A DNA stretch of 64,000 nt, from positions 19,694,742 to 19,758,741 of the forward strand of contig NW_025336481.1 in the NCBI RefSeq assembly GCF_004798865.1, in the 5' to 3' direction. Under the pieces are notes generated by a model. That model did no database searches. It saw only the letters and a program-made list of their open reading frames with translations, and had not been told where the DNA came from. Positions within the stretch are counted from its first letter, which is position 1; every line of letters begins with the position of its first letter. The position numbers and the translations under genes are program-made. Source of the DNA: Varanus komodoensis. Taxonomy: Eukaryota > Chordata > Lepidosauria > Squamata > Varanidae. This document shows, in pieces, positions 37,528 to 50,110 of this stretch.

Positions 37528-38005
37528 GTAACACACACATCACACGTTCATATTCATATTCAAAATGTAAAAAGATAGGTCTGGTACTATTACATATCCG
37601 GGAGGTTCATGCATTTTAAATTACAGGTTGAGGACAAAAGAATTTGCCAGGGTGAGGCAGTGAGTTTCAAGACTGGGTTGGGACCTGACCTTGGGTTTTA
37701 TGATTTCTGCATTCAGCTGCAACACTCTAACCACTGTACTATGATTTAAAAAAAAAAAAATCTAATCTATATCTATAGAGTCATGTTGATTTCACTGGAA
37801 TCTACCCTCTGTTTGCTAATCTCAGCTTTTGATACAGAAATGTTTGTATTCGTTTCTGTTTAGCAAAGCCACTTATGTGCTAAATGCTGATAAAATTATA
37901 CATAGACAGTAGAATATAGCAACATATGAAGAAGAGAAATCATACTGCACTGTAATATAATCTCTGTTGCTGTCTTAGATTTATTATTCTGTTTTTTCAC
38001 AACAG

Positions 38006-38082
38006 GGCAAAGGAACTGAACTTACTTACTGGCTGACAGGCATGAAGGACCAGAAGCATAACCTTCCAACACCACCTTCTGT
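38006..38082 (+). CDS. GUCY2C: GUCY2C exon ~26: start of C-terminal tail
   Basis: A 77-base exon: [20 protein letters not shown] then PTPPS and two bases of Val. TYWLTGMKD is the conserved end of membrane guanylyl cyclase catalytic domains. Acceptor TTCACAACAG, donor GT|GTAAGC, phase 2. Confidence 0.96.
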
Positions 38083-39059
38083 GTAAGCTTCTTTGACCTA
38101 GGTCATTGGTATTCGCGATAGCTAATGCCACTGTTTAACCTTTATTTTATCTTTCTGTGATTATATTATTGAGCATGCTCCTATCAAAGAAAATGTTACA
38201 TCCCTACATACCCACTTGAAATGTTTCTTGAGGCGCAAGAATCTCTGGAGTGCTTACGGTTAAGTTTTTTTAATTTAAATTTGCCTTTGAAAGCAAGGTA
38301 AACAGACAGACAAAGACATATACGAGTATACTCTACCAAAACATGCACCTATAAAATATCATCTATCTTCTGCTGTGTTTTTCTTCTGTCAGGAAAACCT
38401 CACCATGAACAGTGCAAATATCAGGGATGAAAGAGGGCAGGAGTGATCTCTTGAGTCTTACAGGAATAGGCAAGCATGTCTTGGTACCCAGGGAAACTGA
38501 AGAGACGATCCTTATCCTGCAGCACTAGCAAACTGTCCCATTGTTCTACTGACAGGTCGTACCAACTGGACAGCCTTGCTGTTCCTTCCACCAGTTCAGA
38601 TGGGAAATCTGTGTCATCCCCCACATATAGACAAATAGAAAGGAGAGTAGCAGAAGAGGGGGAAAAGAAAGAAGGCGGTGACAAGAGAGATGAGAGGGAA
38701 GGTGGAGAGAATGAGAGAGGTGAAAGAAGGCTTGCCTCAGAGATGGGTGGTGGTGGTGGTAGGGGGGAGTTGGAGAATGATTGCCCACCAAGCGGGTTGG
38801 GTAGCCAGGTCGGGAAGGATTTTTCTGTATTAGAACTAAATAGTTTTATATCTAAATAGGCCCTGAATTCTGGCAGAATTGTATGGCAATCATACAAATG
38901 TATATGTAAATAAGTGACTGAGGAATCATTTATTTAGTTAAATATTTTAGCTTTTGTTTTCATCACTGATATGCAGAGCAGGATTTTAAACGTTTTGATA
39001 GTTTTAAAAACACTGAGGATAGAGAGAAGGAACAATTAACAGCTGCTATATACATGCAA

Positions 39060-40256
39060 ATGAGGTTTAAAAAGTGATAGCATTTAAATTTGCTGGGGCT
39101 CTGTAGGGATAGGTTCCTATTAAAATGGTTGTGTGTGTGTGTCCTGTCCCCCTCCCCCTTCCCAATCCAGAAGGACTCTTGGGTGGGATTTTTGAGATTT
39201 TCTTGAGGCTAGGTAAGGTTTTGAAGTTCTGGTTGATTTCTGAAATCTGACAACCAAAACAGTTGGCATGATCACTTGTAAGATCACTCTCATTGCATAG
39301 ACCTTGTGTTCTTTGGATTTCTGAGGAGCTCAGAGCAATGAACCACAGATGGCTGGAAAGATGGTGCAGGAAATCTCTAGATAAATACAGATGAACATGG
39401 GTTAGTGCCCATGTTAAGGCCTGCTCTGTGGTGGTGATTGTACTTCTCTGGCACCGTCTTGTAAGCACAGTGCTCACTCACAGCATTGTTGCAGGTCAGT
39501 TAGAATCCAAACCCCAGAATAGTGAAAGTAGCCTTTGGTCATCTGCTGTAACAAGTTTGCAATATATTTCATTGATAAAATTGCATGCACCTGCCCTTAA
39601 GTGGATTTCTCATTAAGAACATTTTTTTTGGCAGTGATTGAGACATCTGCTTGTCCAGTTTTAACAGATGAGTTTCATCTTGAAGTTCATCTTGCGGTCA
39701 GGATATTTTTTAATATAGTGGTGAAATCACTGCCTGCTTAAATCTAAATGCTGCAAGAGGAGAACTGGCAAATTTGGACAGTGAGATTATAAATGCTTTT
39801 TAATGGAGGGTTTTGTTCCTATTTCTCTGAAAGACATCATCACAAAACCTTTCTTGAAGAAGCTATAGCAAGAACCCAATATCATAGGTACTTATTAGCT
39901 AGTCTGATATCTTCATCTTTTGAGCAAGATCGTAGAGCAATGGTGGCAACAGAGCTCTAAATTTTCTTGGATGAAAGAAATTATTTACATCCTTTGGAAT
40001 GTATACCTGTTCATTCTTCTAGATCTCTTGGAATCTTTTGATACCATCAAGTTATATCCTTCTGTGATATTTAGCTAATAAGGGATTTACAAAGACAGCT
40101 TTGCAGTGGGACTGGTCCTATGTAGTTGAATATTCCAAAAAGGAAGTGTGGAGAGATTATTGCCTGGCCCTTGGACCTGTGGGTTTCATCAGCGTTCTGT
40201 TTTGACCCCCTTTGCTCTTTAGCCTTTACGTAATGCTGCTAGACATTCAGAATTAA

Positions 40257-40310
<54 letters not shown>

Positions 40311-40880
40311 TAATGCCAAAGCACCTGTGAAAATCCTGAGCTGTTGTCTGGATGTTGTAATGAATTGGCTATGGGCTAAAAAGTTGAAGTTCAGTTCTAA
40401 CAAGATAGTAGGTCTGATCTGGGATGAGGAGTACAGTCTGTTCCATATGGGGTTGTACTTCCTCTGAAGGAGCAGAGGCTTAACTTGGGTGTGTGTGCCC
40501 TTGGATCCAGTTTTGCTCCTGGATGTTCAGGTGGTAGCAAATGTCAGGGTGCTTTTGATCAGTTTTGACTCGTGCCAGTTGTGCCTCTTCTTAGAAAAGA
40601 CAGATCTGTCTGCCAGGATACATACCTGAGTCATTTCCTGTTTAGACTATTGCAATATGCTTTATGTGGGGTAGCCACTTAAGGGTGTTTGGAAAGTGCT
40701 GCCGGTGTAAAATGCTGCAACCAAATTGCTTTCTTGTGGCATCTTATAGACATATATTATATTTGTCCTACATCAGTTGTGCTGGCTTGGAGTCTTCTCC
40801 AGGCTCAGTTCAAGGTCCTGGTTCTTAGATAGAACTCCCTAAACAATTTGGTGCCAGGATACCTGAGAGACCCATGAATA
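39060..40880 (+). mobile_element. L2-like LINE, decayed
   Basis: Plus-strand translation, with many stops, gives WISEELRAMNHRWLERW-like sequence near 39315-39370, KPFLKK and later SKIVEQ around 39850-39950, and FRLLQYALCGVA near 40640-40670, all at the places expected in an L2 ORF2. A (CT)n run at 40259-40307 interrupts it. Confidence 0.7.
40259..40307. repeat. (CT)n microsatellite
   Basis: About 24 uninterrupted CT units inside the L2-like LINE. Confidence 0.97.
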
Positions 40881-43621
40881 TTTCAATCAATTAATTGATT
40901 AATCAATTAATCAACCTAATAGGGAAACAGTTAAAAAATTTCCCTCCTAGGTCAGGCCATGAAGTGGTTTGGGTGTTCAGTCTATACAGAAGTTTTCTCT
41001 TCCTTCAAGTACTGTAGAATTGGGCAGTTTTCCAGTGGAAATATTCCCAAGTCTGAAAGGCTGTAGTTATTTCAATTAAGATGCAACAGGTTGTTCAAGT
41101 TTCTTTGTTGTGACTGCTGACTTGTGATTTCTGAAACAGGTAGGAAAGGCTGTATTTGTTTTCTCAACATATGCTATGGGGCATTCAGTCTGCTTGCATT
41201 CCATGGCATATATTACAGAGCTGGACTTCCAGATGACTTCCACTTTGTTTAATTTAATACGTCTTTCCAGTCATTCAGCTTTTGAAAGAGGCAGTGTCCC
41301 TAGTTTGAAAACCAACAATGTTATTGATAAAAGCAGAAGCTGAAACATTTCATTAAATGATATTAAGCCTACCCATGTTTTGTCAGCGTCACTTGTTTAC
41401 CAATACGAACAGCTTAGCTTTCCATTGATTGGTCACTTTTAACTTCTGGTATGAACAGCCTGCGCCTCCTCACAGACTTGAACACCAGTGAGTTAGGACC
41501 CATCCTGACTTAAGCTGGATTACATCAGTAACATCACTGCCATTTTAATTTTTCAAGGTTTCTTTTTTTAAATAATAAAAATAGGAGGCATTAGGCGAAA
41601 AAGAGAGAGAAAGAGAACAGTGGGCATCTCTCTCTCTCTTAAATGGATGACTATAGATCTTGTTACATTAGAATTAACGTTGAGCCCCGAGCCTGAAAAG
41701 ACAGATACTGCTAGACTAATAAAGCCAGTCTGGTCATTGTGAGGAACCTCTTCTCCTAATACTATCCAATAGGGAATATAGGGTAATGTTAGCAGGAAAA
41801 ATTCTCTAAATGAGCATGACAGAGACACCTCTTTGTGATTCTGATCTTGTGGTTGGACTTTCCTGCAGCTTCCTTGTAGGCTATGTCCAAGGCTCAGACT
41901 TGCATTGGGTGCTGAGAGGTGATCCAACTTTCTATACCAAACCAAGCCCCACCAAAATGTAGCCACCAGATCCTGTAAGGAGGAGTAGTCAGGTTTCACG
42001 CTCATGAAATATAAAATAGACTATGGTTCATTTCTCTATCAAAAGCAGAGAGAAGACCTTCCTTACACAGAAACCTATGAGCAGAATTGGACCAGCCATG
42101 ACAGTAAGGGAAGAAGGAGAGAAGCTTTCTGAAAAACTGGAAATAAGAGTACAGTAGTACTCTACAACATCTTTTACTATCTACCTTATATAAGGCTGCA
42201 ATCCTAGATCCATTTACCTGGGAATATTGAACTTTTGTCTGTCAAAATGGCTCACATGCTATTTTGCTCTTGTTCCCATCTCCCATACAGAAGATCCCAC
42301 ATAAATCTCTGCGAGGAAAGAGCCTGCCATTATGCTAACTAGTGGTACTCATTTACTTCTCAGTTCCCTACTTGCCTTGTACTCCCTGTGAAAGTGTCAA
42401 AACTACATGGTGTACATGGCAAACCTGAGTAGTCAGATTCTGACCCAGAGATGTGCCCAGGCCAACATGGTCATGCCTGTTTGGAGGATCCAATTCTTCC
42501 AGTACCCCATTTACAGTCCTGGTCCACAAAATTATGAAATTCAGTAGTGCATTATGAAATTCAAGCTGGCTCTCACATGCTTGATATGATTAGTACAGGA
42601 ATCTAGATGCTGTTTAGATTGCTACATGTCTAAATGTCCAATCTTGTGGGTTCCTGGGAATCATCCCAGGCCTCAAGAGACAGACTGAAACCTCAGTCCA
42701 AGATTAGACACAGAGTTCTGATTTCTGAGGAGAAGACCCAATTCAGCATCAGAGCTCTGATACTGGAAGGAAAAGAGAAGGCTTGAGGGTGTAGTGGCTG
42801 AAGCAGGGGAGGCTCTGAATCCAAAGCTCTCCCGGCTCCTGACCATGCAAGCAACACAGGCGAACAGTTTGGCCAGCCCTGGCTCTGGTGCAAAAGATTT
42901 TCCTCCCACAGGGAGCAATGAAAAGGAGGGAAATAGCAAAACAAAAGCCACAGGAAGAACAGCAAACAGCCTTGCTCACTTCTACCCTAGTGGCAGGAAG
43001 GCTATGGAAATCTCCTGGCATTGCAATCTTTCTTTTTAATGTGATGCTGTTTGCCTGACTTTGCTTGCCACTTGTTGATCAATTTTTAACTACTCCCTGA
43101 TCCCAAATGTATATAGTCCTTGATTCATATTTTTTTGATTCTATAAGCTCAGGAGGAACTCTCTCTCATGTGCAAAGGCTGCTTCATGCATAAACTTGTA
43201 GTAAGAAAAGGGAGGATAGGATGAGCTTGCCTTGCAGTGATGAAGAAATATGTTGTAGTTGCCAGTTGCCTCTATGCTGGTGTGTAATTATCCTAGAATC
43301 TTTGGAACCTTCCTGCTCAGAGCTTAAGTTTAAAGAAACTGAGGTAGTGCAACTGTTGTGCAAGTTGGCCACCCTTGAATGTATCATGTGAGTTGGGGCC
43401 CCGCAGAGCTCCTGATCTGGCATATTCTCTACACAGAACTCCAAAAATAGCATGCCAATGCAATATATACTTGTCCCTTAATATTAGATTATGGATTTTA
43501 AAGGAGTATTAAATTGAATGGAATAAATTTAAAAGGACTTATGATTAAGAATCATAGTAGGAGGAAAAATCATTGAAACTGTTCTAAGTAATTGAAAGTT
43601 TTTCTCTCTTGTTCTTTCCAG

Positions 43622-43793
43622 GGAGAATCAACAGCGTTTGCAGGCTGATTTTGCTGAGATGATAATACAGTCTCTGCAGAAAAGACCAGCAGAAGAGTTC
43701 CAGGTGCGAGGGATTTCCCGTGTAGCTAGCCGCAAAGGCACTCTGGAATATCTGCAATTGGCTACCGTAGAAAACTCCAGCACCTTTCTGTAA
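43622..43793 (+). CDS. GUCY2C: GUCY2C last exon: C-terminal tail and stop
   Basis: Coding part is 172 bases: one base completing Val, 56 codons and TAA at 43791-43793. It reads [20 protein letters not shown], then a variable middle ([13 protein letters not shown]) and [13 protein letters not shown], ending ENSSTFL. Human ends KESTYF. The tail of GC-C directs apical trafficking and binds PDZ proteins; STFL fits a class I PDZ ligand (Thr at -2, hydrophobic last residue). Acceptor GTTCTTTCCAG. The 3' UTR follows, but its end is not clear. Confidence 0.97.
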
Positions 43794-44828
43794 ACTGGAA
43801 TAAACTACATGATTCAAGAATCCCAGGATCTTATACATACTCCACAGCTTTGCAATATTGCAGAACACAGGATGGTTGGGGAGAGAGACATGATCCTTCC
43901 TTTGAATGTCATCTGTCCAGTGCAAGGGGCTTCTCCATGGAGGCTTCACCAATGCACTGCTTGCTGTAACTGGGAAATGACAAGAAAGAGGGTTACCAGC
44001 TAGTATCTCTCTTCATATCCAGCTTGGGCTTTCTGGATTAATATAGTGGTATAGGAAGGGAGCAATGCAGACACTCTTTCCCACAAATCTTGTATAAGCC
44101 ATTTTGAACATATAGGAAAGTATTTTAGGTAAGTCATTAAATAAGCAGGAAAACAAACACACATTGAATGCAATGTTTGAGACACATTGTTTGAAATCAT
44201 CTGGCCATTCCCCTGCCTCTTTAGAAACTAAACACAGATGTACTTTTTAGAAACTAGAGACAGGTGTATTTTTAATCTAAAGTCATGTTTAAATGCCTTT
44301 ATTTTAAATTGCAAGCTCTTGTCTTCTATTAGAGAAACAGTCAAAAATATTTTGTCTGTTATTAAATATGTTGGTCTGCTACCAGTTTTCATCATCTAAT
44401 GTCCCGATGTGTCATAAACTATTTGATGTCTTTAGAAATGTTCAGTCAGTCATCACTGTCACTTGATTTGTTTCTAGATCCAGTTTTAGGTCACAAATTG
44501 TTTTATGGGTAATTAGGTTCAAGGTAATTAGAGGACTGTCTGCTGCCACATGAGACTGCCTGTCTGCTGAGATCTTTGCAAGAGATTGGTAGAAATCCCT
44601 TCCCTTGGAGATCCCTTTGCCTTCTTCCTTCTCATTCCTCTGAAGGCAGTCTTTTTAATGTTTAATGATTCCATATTTGGATTTTTAGGCTCTGGTTGCT
44701 AACAACGTATGTGTTTACCAATTATTTTTTAAATTGATGGATGACATATTTATTTCTATTATCTAATTTTATTGATTGTAGTTTCAGGGCAACTTGCATG
44801 GTGAAAAAGTGGGATACAAATGCCATCA

Positions 44829-44861
44829 AAATAAATAAATAAATAAATAAATAAATAAATG
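44829..44861. repeat. (AAAT)n microsatellite at a repeat tail
   Basis: Eight AAAT units following GTGGGATACAAATGCCATC, a typical LINE/SINE 3' end. Confidence 0.9.
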
Positions 44862-45506
44862 GACAGTCAAGGAAAAATTCTTAAACTTCAAAGTTGTACA
44901 TTGCCTCTGCTTAACATTTAGCAATTCAACTGTATATTTTATAAGGCTCGTCTAGTACATGCAACAATAAATTCTCAGGATTAAATATTCATTTTGTAAA
45001 AGGAAAATGTTACACCAGTTATTCACATTGATCTACTTCCATTACATCAGTGTAGGGCTTGGCAATCATATGGATCTGACAAGGTAACAGCTATATTATA
45101 TTAGTGAACACAATAGTCATACAGAATACAATAGCCAGGATCAGTACTTTCAGTGGCAAACCTAGCAGGCACCACAGTGCCCCAAGGGTTAATGGCGGGC
45201 TGTTGTGTCACCTGAACCAGACCAATCTGTATCCCTTCACTGTGGGGAGCTGAAGAAAAAGTTTCAGCATAGTGGGTGTTTTCTCATGTAGCCAAGGTGT
45301 CTTCCTGCAAGTCAAAATAGATTATGGGCATTTGGCTAGCACTAATGATGGTTGGAAAGGAAAAGATTTGGCATTTAGGACCCACCTTTTTTTTCTTTTC
45401 TTGAACAATGTATACTATCTTGTATACCTTCTTGTAGGAGACAGTTGTTAAGAGAAGGCAGGCAGATTACTTAGCCAATACATATTAGTGCAAGACTGGG
45501 CAGCTT

Positions 45507-45605
45507 GTGCTTTTCTAGTTGTTTTGGCTTACGGCTCCCATGATCCCTCACCATTGGCTATTCTAGCTAAGTTTAATGGAAGTTGTAGGCCACACTGCCT
45601 TGCCC
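45507..45605. mobile_element. palindromic hAT-like remnant
   Basis: TAGTTGTTTTGGCTTACGGC and CCATTGGCTATTCTAGC, then GGAAGTTGTAGGCCACACTG: a decayed relative of the element at 11311-11399. Confidence 0.5.
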
Positions 45606-47544
45606 TGGTAGCCAAAACAATTTTTCTATATTGCAAGTGGTGCTGGTGAAGGGGTAGAGAGCCATAGGAGATGCTGACAGTAATCAAACCTTGAAGCATG
45701 ACTTCCTCTTACCTTATTTATGTGAAGAAGTATGTTCTTGTAGCCCTAGTTGGAAGAAACTGTAAGTTATTTGCAGAGAGCTAAAGCAGAATCCTCATTA
45801 CATCTTTGAGAACAAAACTGTTAGCAGTTCCTTCCTAAGACTGTACTGCAGACAGTCTATTTGTGCACAGAGTCCTTTATCTGTATTTTCTGCTTTCCTA
45901 TTTCCCTTCTATGCTCCAAGTGCACAACACAAGGACAGGGAAATATAACTACATGCCACATGATGATGATGATGGGGTTTTTAATCCTATGGTGGGTGTG
46001 CCAAGATTGGTTACAGGCCAAGGTATCAACAGAAAACAGGAGGGTATATTTTCTCTCTCCACCAGGTTTAGTGAGAGGGTTTTAACTTCTATCACACATA
46101 GCACAGGGCTCTGGAGTGGGGTCTGCAAGAGTTTAGGATACAGACTAAACCTCTTGCTCTTCCAACATGTCCCCCGTGTTTCCCATTTTGCCTGTCCATT
46201 GGCAATAGAGTTTAGTAGCTAAGATACACTGGTGTACCTTCACACTGGAGTATCTCTGATATTGCACATGCAGAATCCTCAGCAATGGCATACCTGCACA
46301 TCAAAATGCACCAGCCTTTAATGTTCTCCAGCTAGTGTAATTTGAATATAGAACAGAATACATGGGCAGTAAAGAATCTTTGAAAAAACAGGTTTTAAAT
46401 GAGTTTATTTGAAATACAAACCAGAATGTTTACACATTGGCTTAGAAGAGTTCTAGGGAGTCTAGAGTTTCATGTAATCTGAACTGTTGCCTGTGCCACA
46501 CGGATTAAACATTGCTGTAATGTTTTGCTAAGGCAGACAAATTTTACTTCTTGTTACAAAGTTCATCATTTTTTCTTTGTACCTAGAGAATTTTTAAAAT
46601 TTGCTAACGGGAAGAACAATCCTAAATCCTACGCAGAGTCTGGGGTATGTGAGAGAAACTGCAAGGTCAATCTGCTGCCTCATCCGTAGTTCTGTTGGCT
46701 CGTGCTAGCAAGGTCAGAAGGGAGCGTGGAAGGAATCCCCCTCCATTTTAAGCAATGGAGAAAAATTACCCTACTCTTCATAATTAAATGCATGAGGGGA
46801 ACTGTTAACATGAATGTGCAAATATTTTTAATGTTTTATTCCATCCATTTTCCTGGTTAAAATATATTCCATTATTCCATAGTTAAAATCACATGATTTT
46901 ATTAATTTGTGTTGAACACATTCCTTTTCTACTATTCACATTCCTTTTTTGTGCATGTTCTTTCTTTTACATTTGGCCTCTCCTTGCAGTGGTGTGGCAA
47001 CAGAGGTCCTCTCATCAGCCACCCCAGAATGCCAAAAGCTGCTGTGTTACAAGACATTCTGGGAAAATAAAATGGCAGTGACCTCCACTGGCTGCTGCCA
47101 TCCCTACCCACACGGCATTAGAACACAGGGCACACACCAGAGCACTGGCATAATATTCTTGCAGAGACCCATCTTAACAGGGATGCAGTATGCCAGTTTC
47201 CACTCTTGCTGAAATACTGCTGTCCCTCCTATGCTTCTCTTTAAAATGTTTCATGACATCTTTCGGCTTATGTTATCGAACAAACTGCCTTCTTGAAATA
47301 TAAAAAGATAAAATTGAAAGATAAAACTCTTGAAAATATTGGGTAATAAATAGTAGTATGAATAACCAGGGAGAAAGTGAGGAGAGAGAAAGAAATGAAA
47401 GAGAAAACAAAGGTGGGAGCACCATGAAATTAGAAGTATAAATCCACAAAATAAAAAAATGCATATTATCCTTAAGTTTATGGTGCTTATTTATATTTAC
47501 ATGACAATTAGTCATGTCTTGGAAGAGTGTGATTAAATAACTTC

Positions 47545-47830
47545 TTCCTTTCTTCTTCTGTCTTTAATGTTCCCTAGCATGATTGTCTTCTCCAGTGAGT
47601 CTTGCCTTCTCATGGTGTGCCTGAAGGCCTCTGCACTGTTATTTTTGCTTCTGGAGAAAGCTTGCCTCGCTTTGATCTAGGACTCACTTGTTCATCTTTC
47701 TGACAGTCCAGGGTATTTGCAAAGCTCTCCTCCAGCACCATGTTTCACATGCATCGGTTTTCTTCCTCTCAGCTTTCATACCTATATACAGTGATCAGAA
47801 ATACAAAAATATGGATGATATTGGCCTTGG
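47545..47830 (-). mobile_element. old RTE/BovB-like fragment
   Basis: The + strand reads like a decayed antisense BovB: TCTCCAGTGAGTCTTGCCTT, CTTTCTGACAGTCCAGGGTA, CTCCTCCAGCACCATG and CTCTCAGCTTTCATACC, each with a close counterpart in the copy at 4033. Far more diverged than the other two copies. Confidence 0.65.
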
Positions 47831-48479
47831 TCTCTGGTTTATTTATTTATTTAGCATATGGCATTTCATACATGGGCTTGTGATATAAGTTAGCACTTAA
47901 ACAAGTTAAAACACATTTAAAATATAAATGTTAAAAAGATTTCTGTTCAAACATCAATGACTTGACCACCTAACCATTAAAGCACAACATGGTTTGTATG
48001 AAAAAAGTCAGACACTGGGCTGGTATATGCCCTCAGTTCACAATGGTCATCATATGGTTTACAGTTTGATGTGGAAACCCACAGCCACACTAAGGGGTAG
48101 GTGCTATAGCCCATTTATGCAGAGTCCTGGAAGACACAATGTGAAGTGCAAATCCTGTTCAGAGTTGTCAATACTGGCAAGGTAAGTCAAAACCTGGCAC
48201 CTTTTGTGTGGAATTATCTAAATGTCTACCTGTTTCTGAGCGTTCAACTTCTTAACATTTAGCTTAACATTCGGAACTGATGTTAACGTTATTATGCAGA
48301 TGTTGTGCGAGTGCTTGTGAGGGCTTTCTGGATTTGAGTCTGATAAATAAGGAAAGTCATCATGCCCTGGTAGAAGTGGATTGCCAATTTTTCTATATTC
48401 TCTCACTTACCTTCGTAAAGCTGGTGGTGCTATTTAGCTTAGAAGAGGAAGTCAACAAGTAGGAGTAGGTTTGATACAT

Positions 48480-48745
48480 CCGCTTATAATCCTTATGGTG
48501 CCATAGAGTCTGGTGTTAATCTTGCTAGTATGGCAGCTGTTGAGCCATATGTGGGCACACTATTCTGCTGTGGAGTAAACCAACCCTTGTGCTGATGTTC
48601 TAAGGGTGACACCTGAGGCTCCCCATTTTGGTCTCTGGGGAAATGTCCTTACACTTGATGGTCTTTTCTAGCTGAACAGCATTCATTTGTGGGTTGCCAT
48701 AAGTTGGAGATGACCTGATGGTACTTAACAGCAACAGCATAGAAC
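48480..48745 (+). mobile_element. RTE-like 3' end
   Basis: Ends GGTTGCCATAAGTTGGAGAT followed by GACCTGATGGTACTTAACAG and a CAACAGCA tail, the usual 3' terminus of RTE-type LINEs and their SINE partners in reptiles. The left boundary is a guess. Confidence 0.5.
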
Positions 48746-49269
48746 AAGAAAACATCAACACTTCTAATGGATAGTATCTGGAAGAGACTGCTTTCTCTGT
48801 CCACATGCAGGGGAGATCTGAGTCCATTTCAGCCTTTATTTTGGTTTTTATAGTCACTATCCATGGTGAACCTAGTGTGGGGATGGAGTTCAGCTTCCCT
48901 CTTTGGCTTCTATTGGTTCATCACCAACTGTGACTTCTACTTTGCTAGCAGAAAAACACATTTATTTCTTATTTTCCCTCAAGTAGTAGCTAACGGAATT
49001 AAGTCTGCATAACTCCTCTTCATTCCAAGTTACAAATTCAGATTATGGGCCTTTTTCATCTTAATAGGAACCATTATATTCTCTTAATCCATCTTTTTTT
49101 CGTTTTCGTATTTTATTAAAGTTCTGTAAACCAGCGCCAAAGCATCTGAAGGGTGGTTTACTAAAATTAGAAGAGATAGTGTTCTTTTAACTGAACGCCT
49201 ACTTTGAAGCAGGGTACTGTAGAAGTCGACCCCTCCCCACTTTTTTGTAGAACTAGTGAACATCCACCA

Positions 49270-50110
49270 TTCATTGACTTTGTGAGCACGCGGTGGCGGC
49301 GGTAGGGATCTCTGCGCTGGAACGCCCCCCCCCCCCTTTAGGTGTTATCTCCGGCGGCTAAACAGCATCCGACGGCAGCATCGTGCCTAGCGAGCTCGGG
49401 AACACCAGAAGTGTGTTCGCGGGCGGGAACATCCTTGCCCCCAAGAGCCCCATGCCGCCCTCCGGTCCGCGGCGCAAAAAGTAATGCAACAACAGCAGGG
49501 ATTCTGCCCACAGCCCGGGCGGGGGTGGGTGGGGAGCCTCCCTGCTTTCTGATCCCACCCCGACGAGGCTGGGGCGGGCCTGCCGCGCTGCCCCGGGGCA
49601 GCAGCAGGGCTGCGAAAGGGCGGATCGCGTCCTGAGCGAGGAGAGCAAACTTTGCCAAGTCGCGGGCCCGGCTTGTCACGCACCAGCAAACGGGGCGCAG
49701 CTCGGCATGGGCCGGTTCGGCGGCGGGGCCTCGTTCGCCCGCTCCTCCAGCAACGGCTGCTGCTGGTGGGCCGGCTTGTGCGGGCTTTCTCTGCTCTGGA
49801 TCGCGGCGGAAACGCGAGCAGGTACGGGCGCGCGCGAGGGGGAGCGCGCGAGGGGAGGGGAGGGCCGGGGCGGGGCGGGGGTCGCATCGAAGGTCGCCGG
49901 GCGCCTACCCGGCCACTTCGCCGCCCGGCCGCCCTCGGCTGGGGGCGGGAGCCCCGGTGGCTGGACCGTACTGAAGGGCCCGCGGGAGAGAGCAACGAGG
50001 TCTGGAAGGTCTTGCACAACGTCCTGCCATCAACCCCCCTCGTCGCACACGCACGCGTCACGTTTCGCTCGTTACTTTCTCGCTTTCCACTCCTGGTCAA
50101 GGCCTTGGGA
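49270..50110. promoter_or_regulatory. PLBD1: CpG island over PLBD1 first exon
   Basis: Base composition changes abruptly from AT-rich to strongly GC- and CpG-rich here and back after about 50110. GC boxes of the GGGGCGGG type occur near 49571 and at 49867-49880, and a run of 12 C at 49325-49336 marks the left edge. No TATA box is evident at a sensible distance from the start codon. This is the usual form of a broadly expressed vertebrate promoter and supports transcription of PLBD1 from here. The exact start site cannot be placed. Confidence 0.8.
49707..49821 (+). CDS. PLBD1: PLBD1 exon 1: signal peptide
   Basis: First coding exon of phospholipase B-like 1, a glycosylated hydrolase of secretory granules and lysosomes. 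It has 38 codons plus one base of a split Asp: MGRFGGGASFARSSSNGCCW then WAGLCGLSLLWIAAETRA. The hydrophobic WWAGLCGLSLLWIAA core followed by small residues is a signal peptide with probable cleavage after about TRA. The start is chosen because it is the ATG giving the signal peptide and has a good context (G at -3, G at +4). Sequence is unlike human PLBD1 here, as signal peptides usually are; the link rests on phase match with the next exon and the CpG island. Donor G|GTACGG. Confidence 0.85.

Larger units (their letters stand above)
38083..43621 (+). other. GUCY2C: GUCY2C last intron with L2-like LINE
   Basis: A 5.5 kb intron. 38420-38900 is purine-rich on the + strand and open on both strands. 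39060-40880 is a plus-strand L2-like LINE split by a (CT)n tract. 40880-43621 shows an AT-rich palindromic patch at 40884-40912 and no recognisable repeat after that. Confidence 0.6.
43794..49269. other. GUCY2C 3' UTR and GUCY2C-PLBD1 intergenic interval
   Basis: No coding exon is seen. AATAAA hexamers occur at 43799 (too close to the stop to be likely), within an (AAAT)n tract from 44829 and near 44966; ATTAAA near 44360 is another option, so the cleavage site cannot be fixed. The stretch 44780-44861 looks like a repeat 3' tail ending in (AAAT)n. 45507-45605 resembles the palindromic hAT-like family also seen at 11311. Old RTE fragments sit at 47545-47830 and 48480-48745. The rest is AT-rich unique-looking DNA. 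Confidence 0.6.

Noticed and set aside
41568-42005. 145-codon minus-strand open frame in the last GUCY2C intron
   Set aside because: No recognisable motif and no splice context; treated as chance.
43799-43804. AATAAA as GUCY2C polyadenylation signal
   Set aside because: It lies only 5 bases after the stop codon, too close for a normal 3' UTR; the true signal is not determined.
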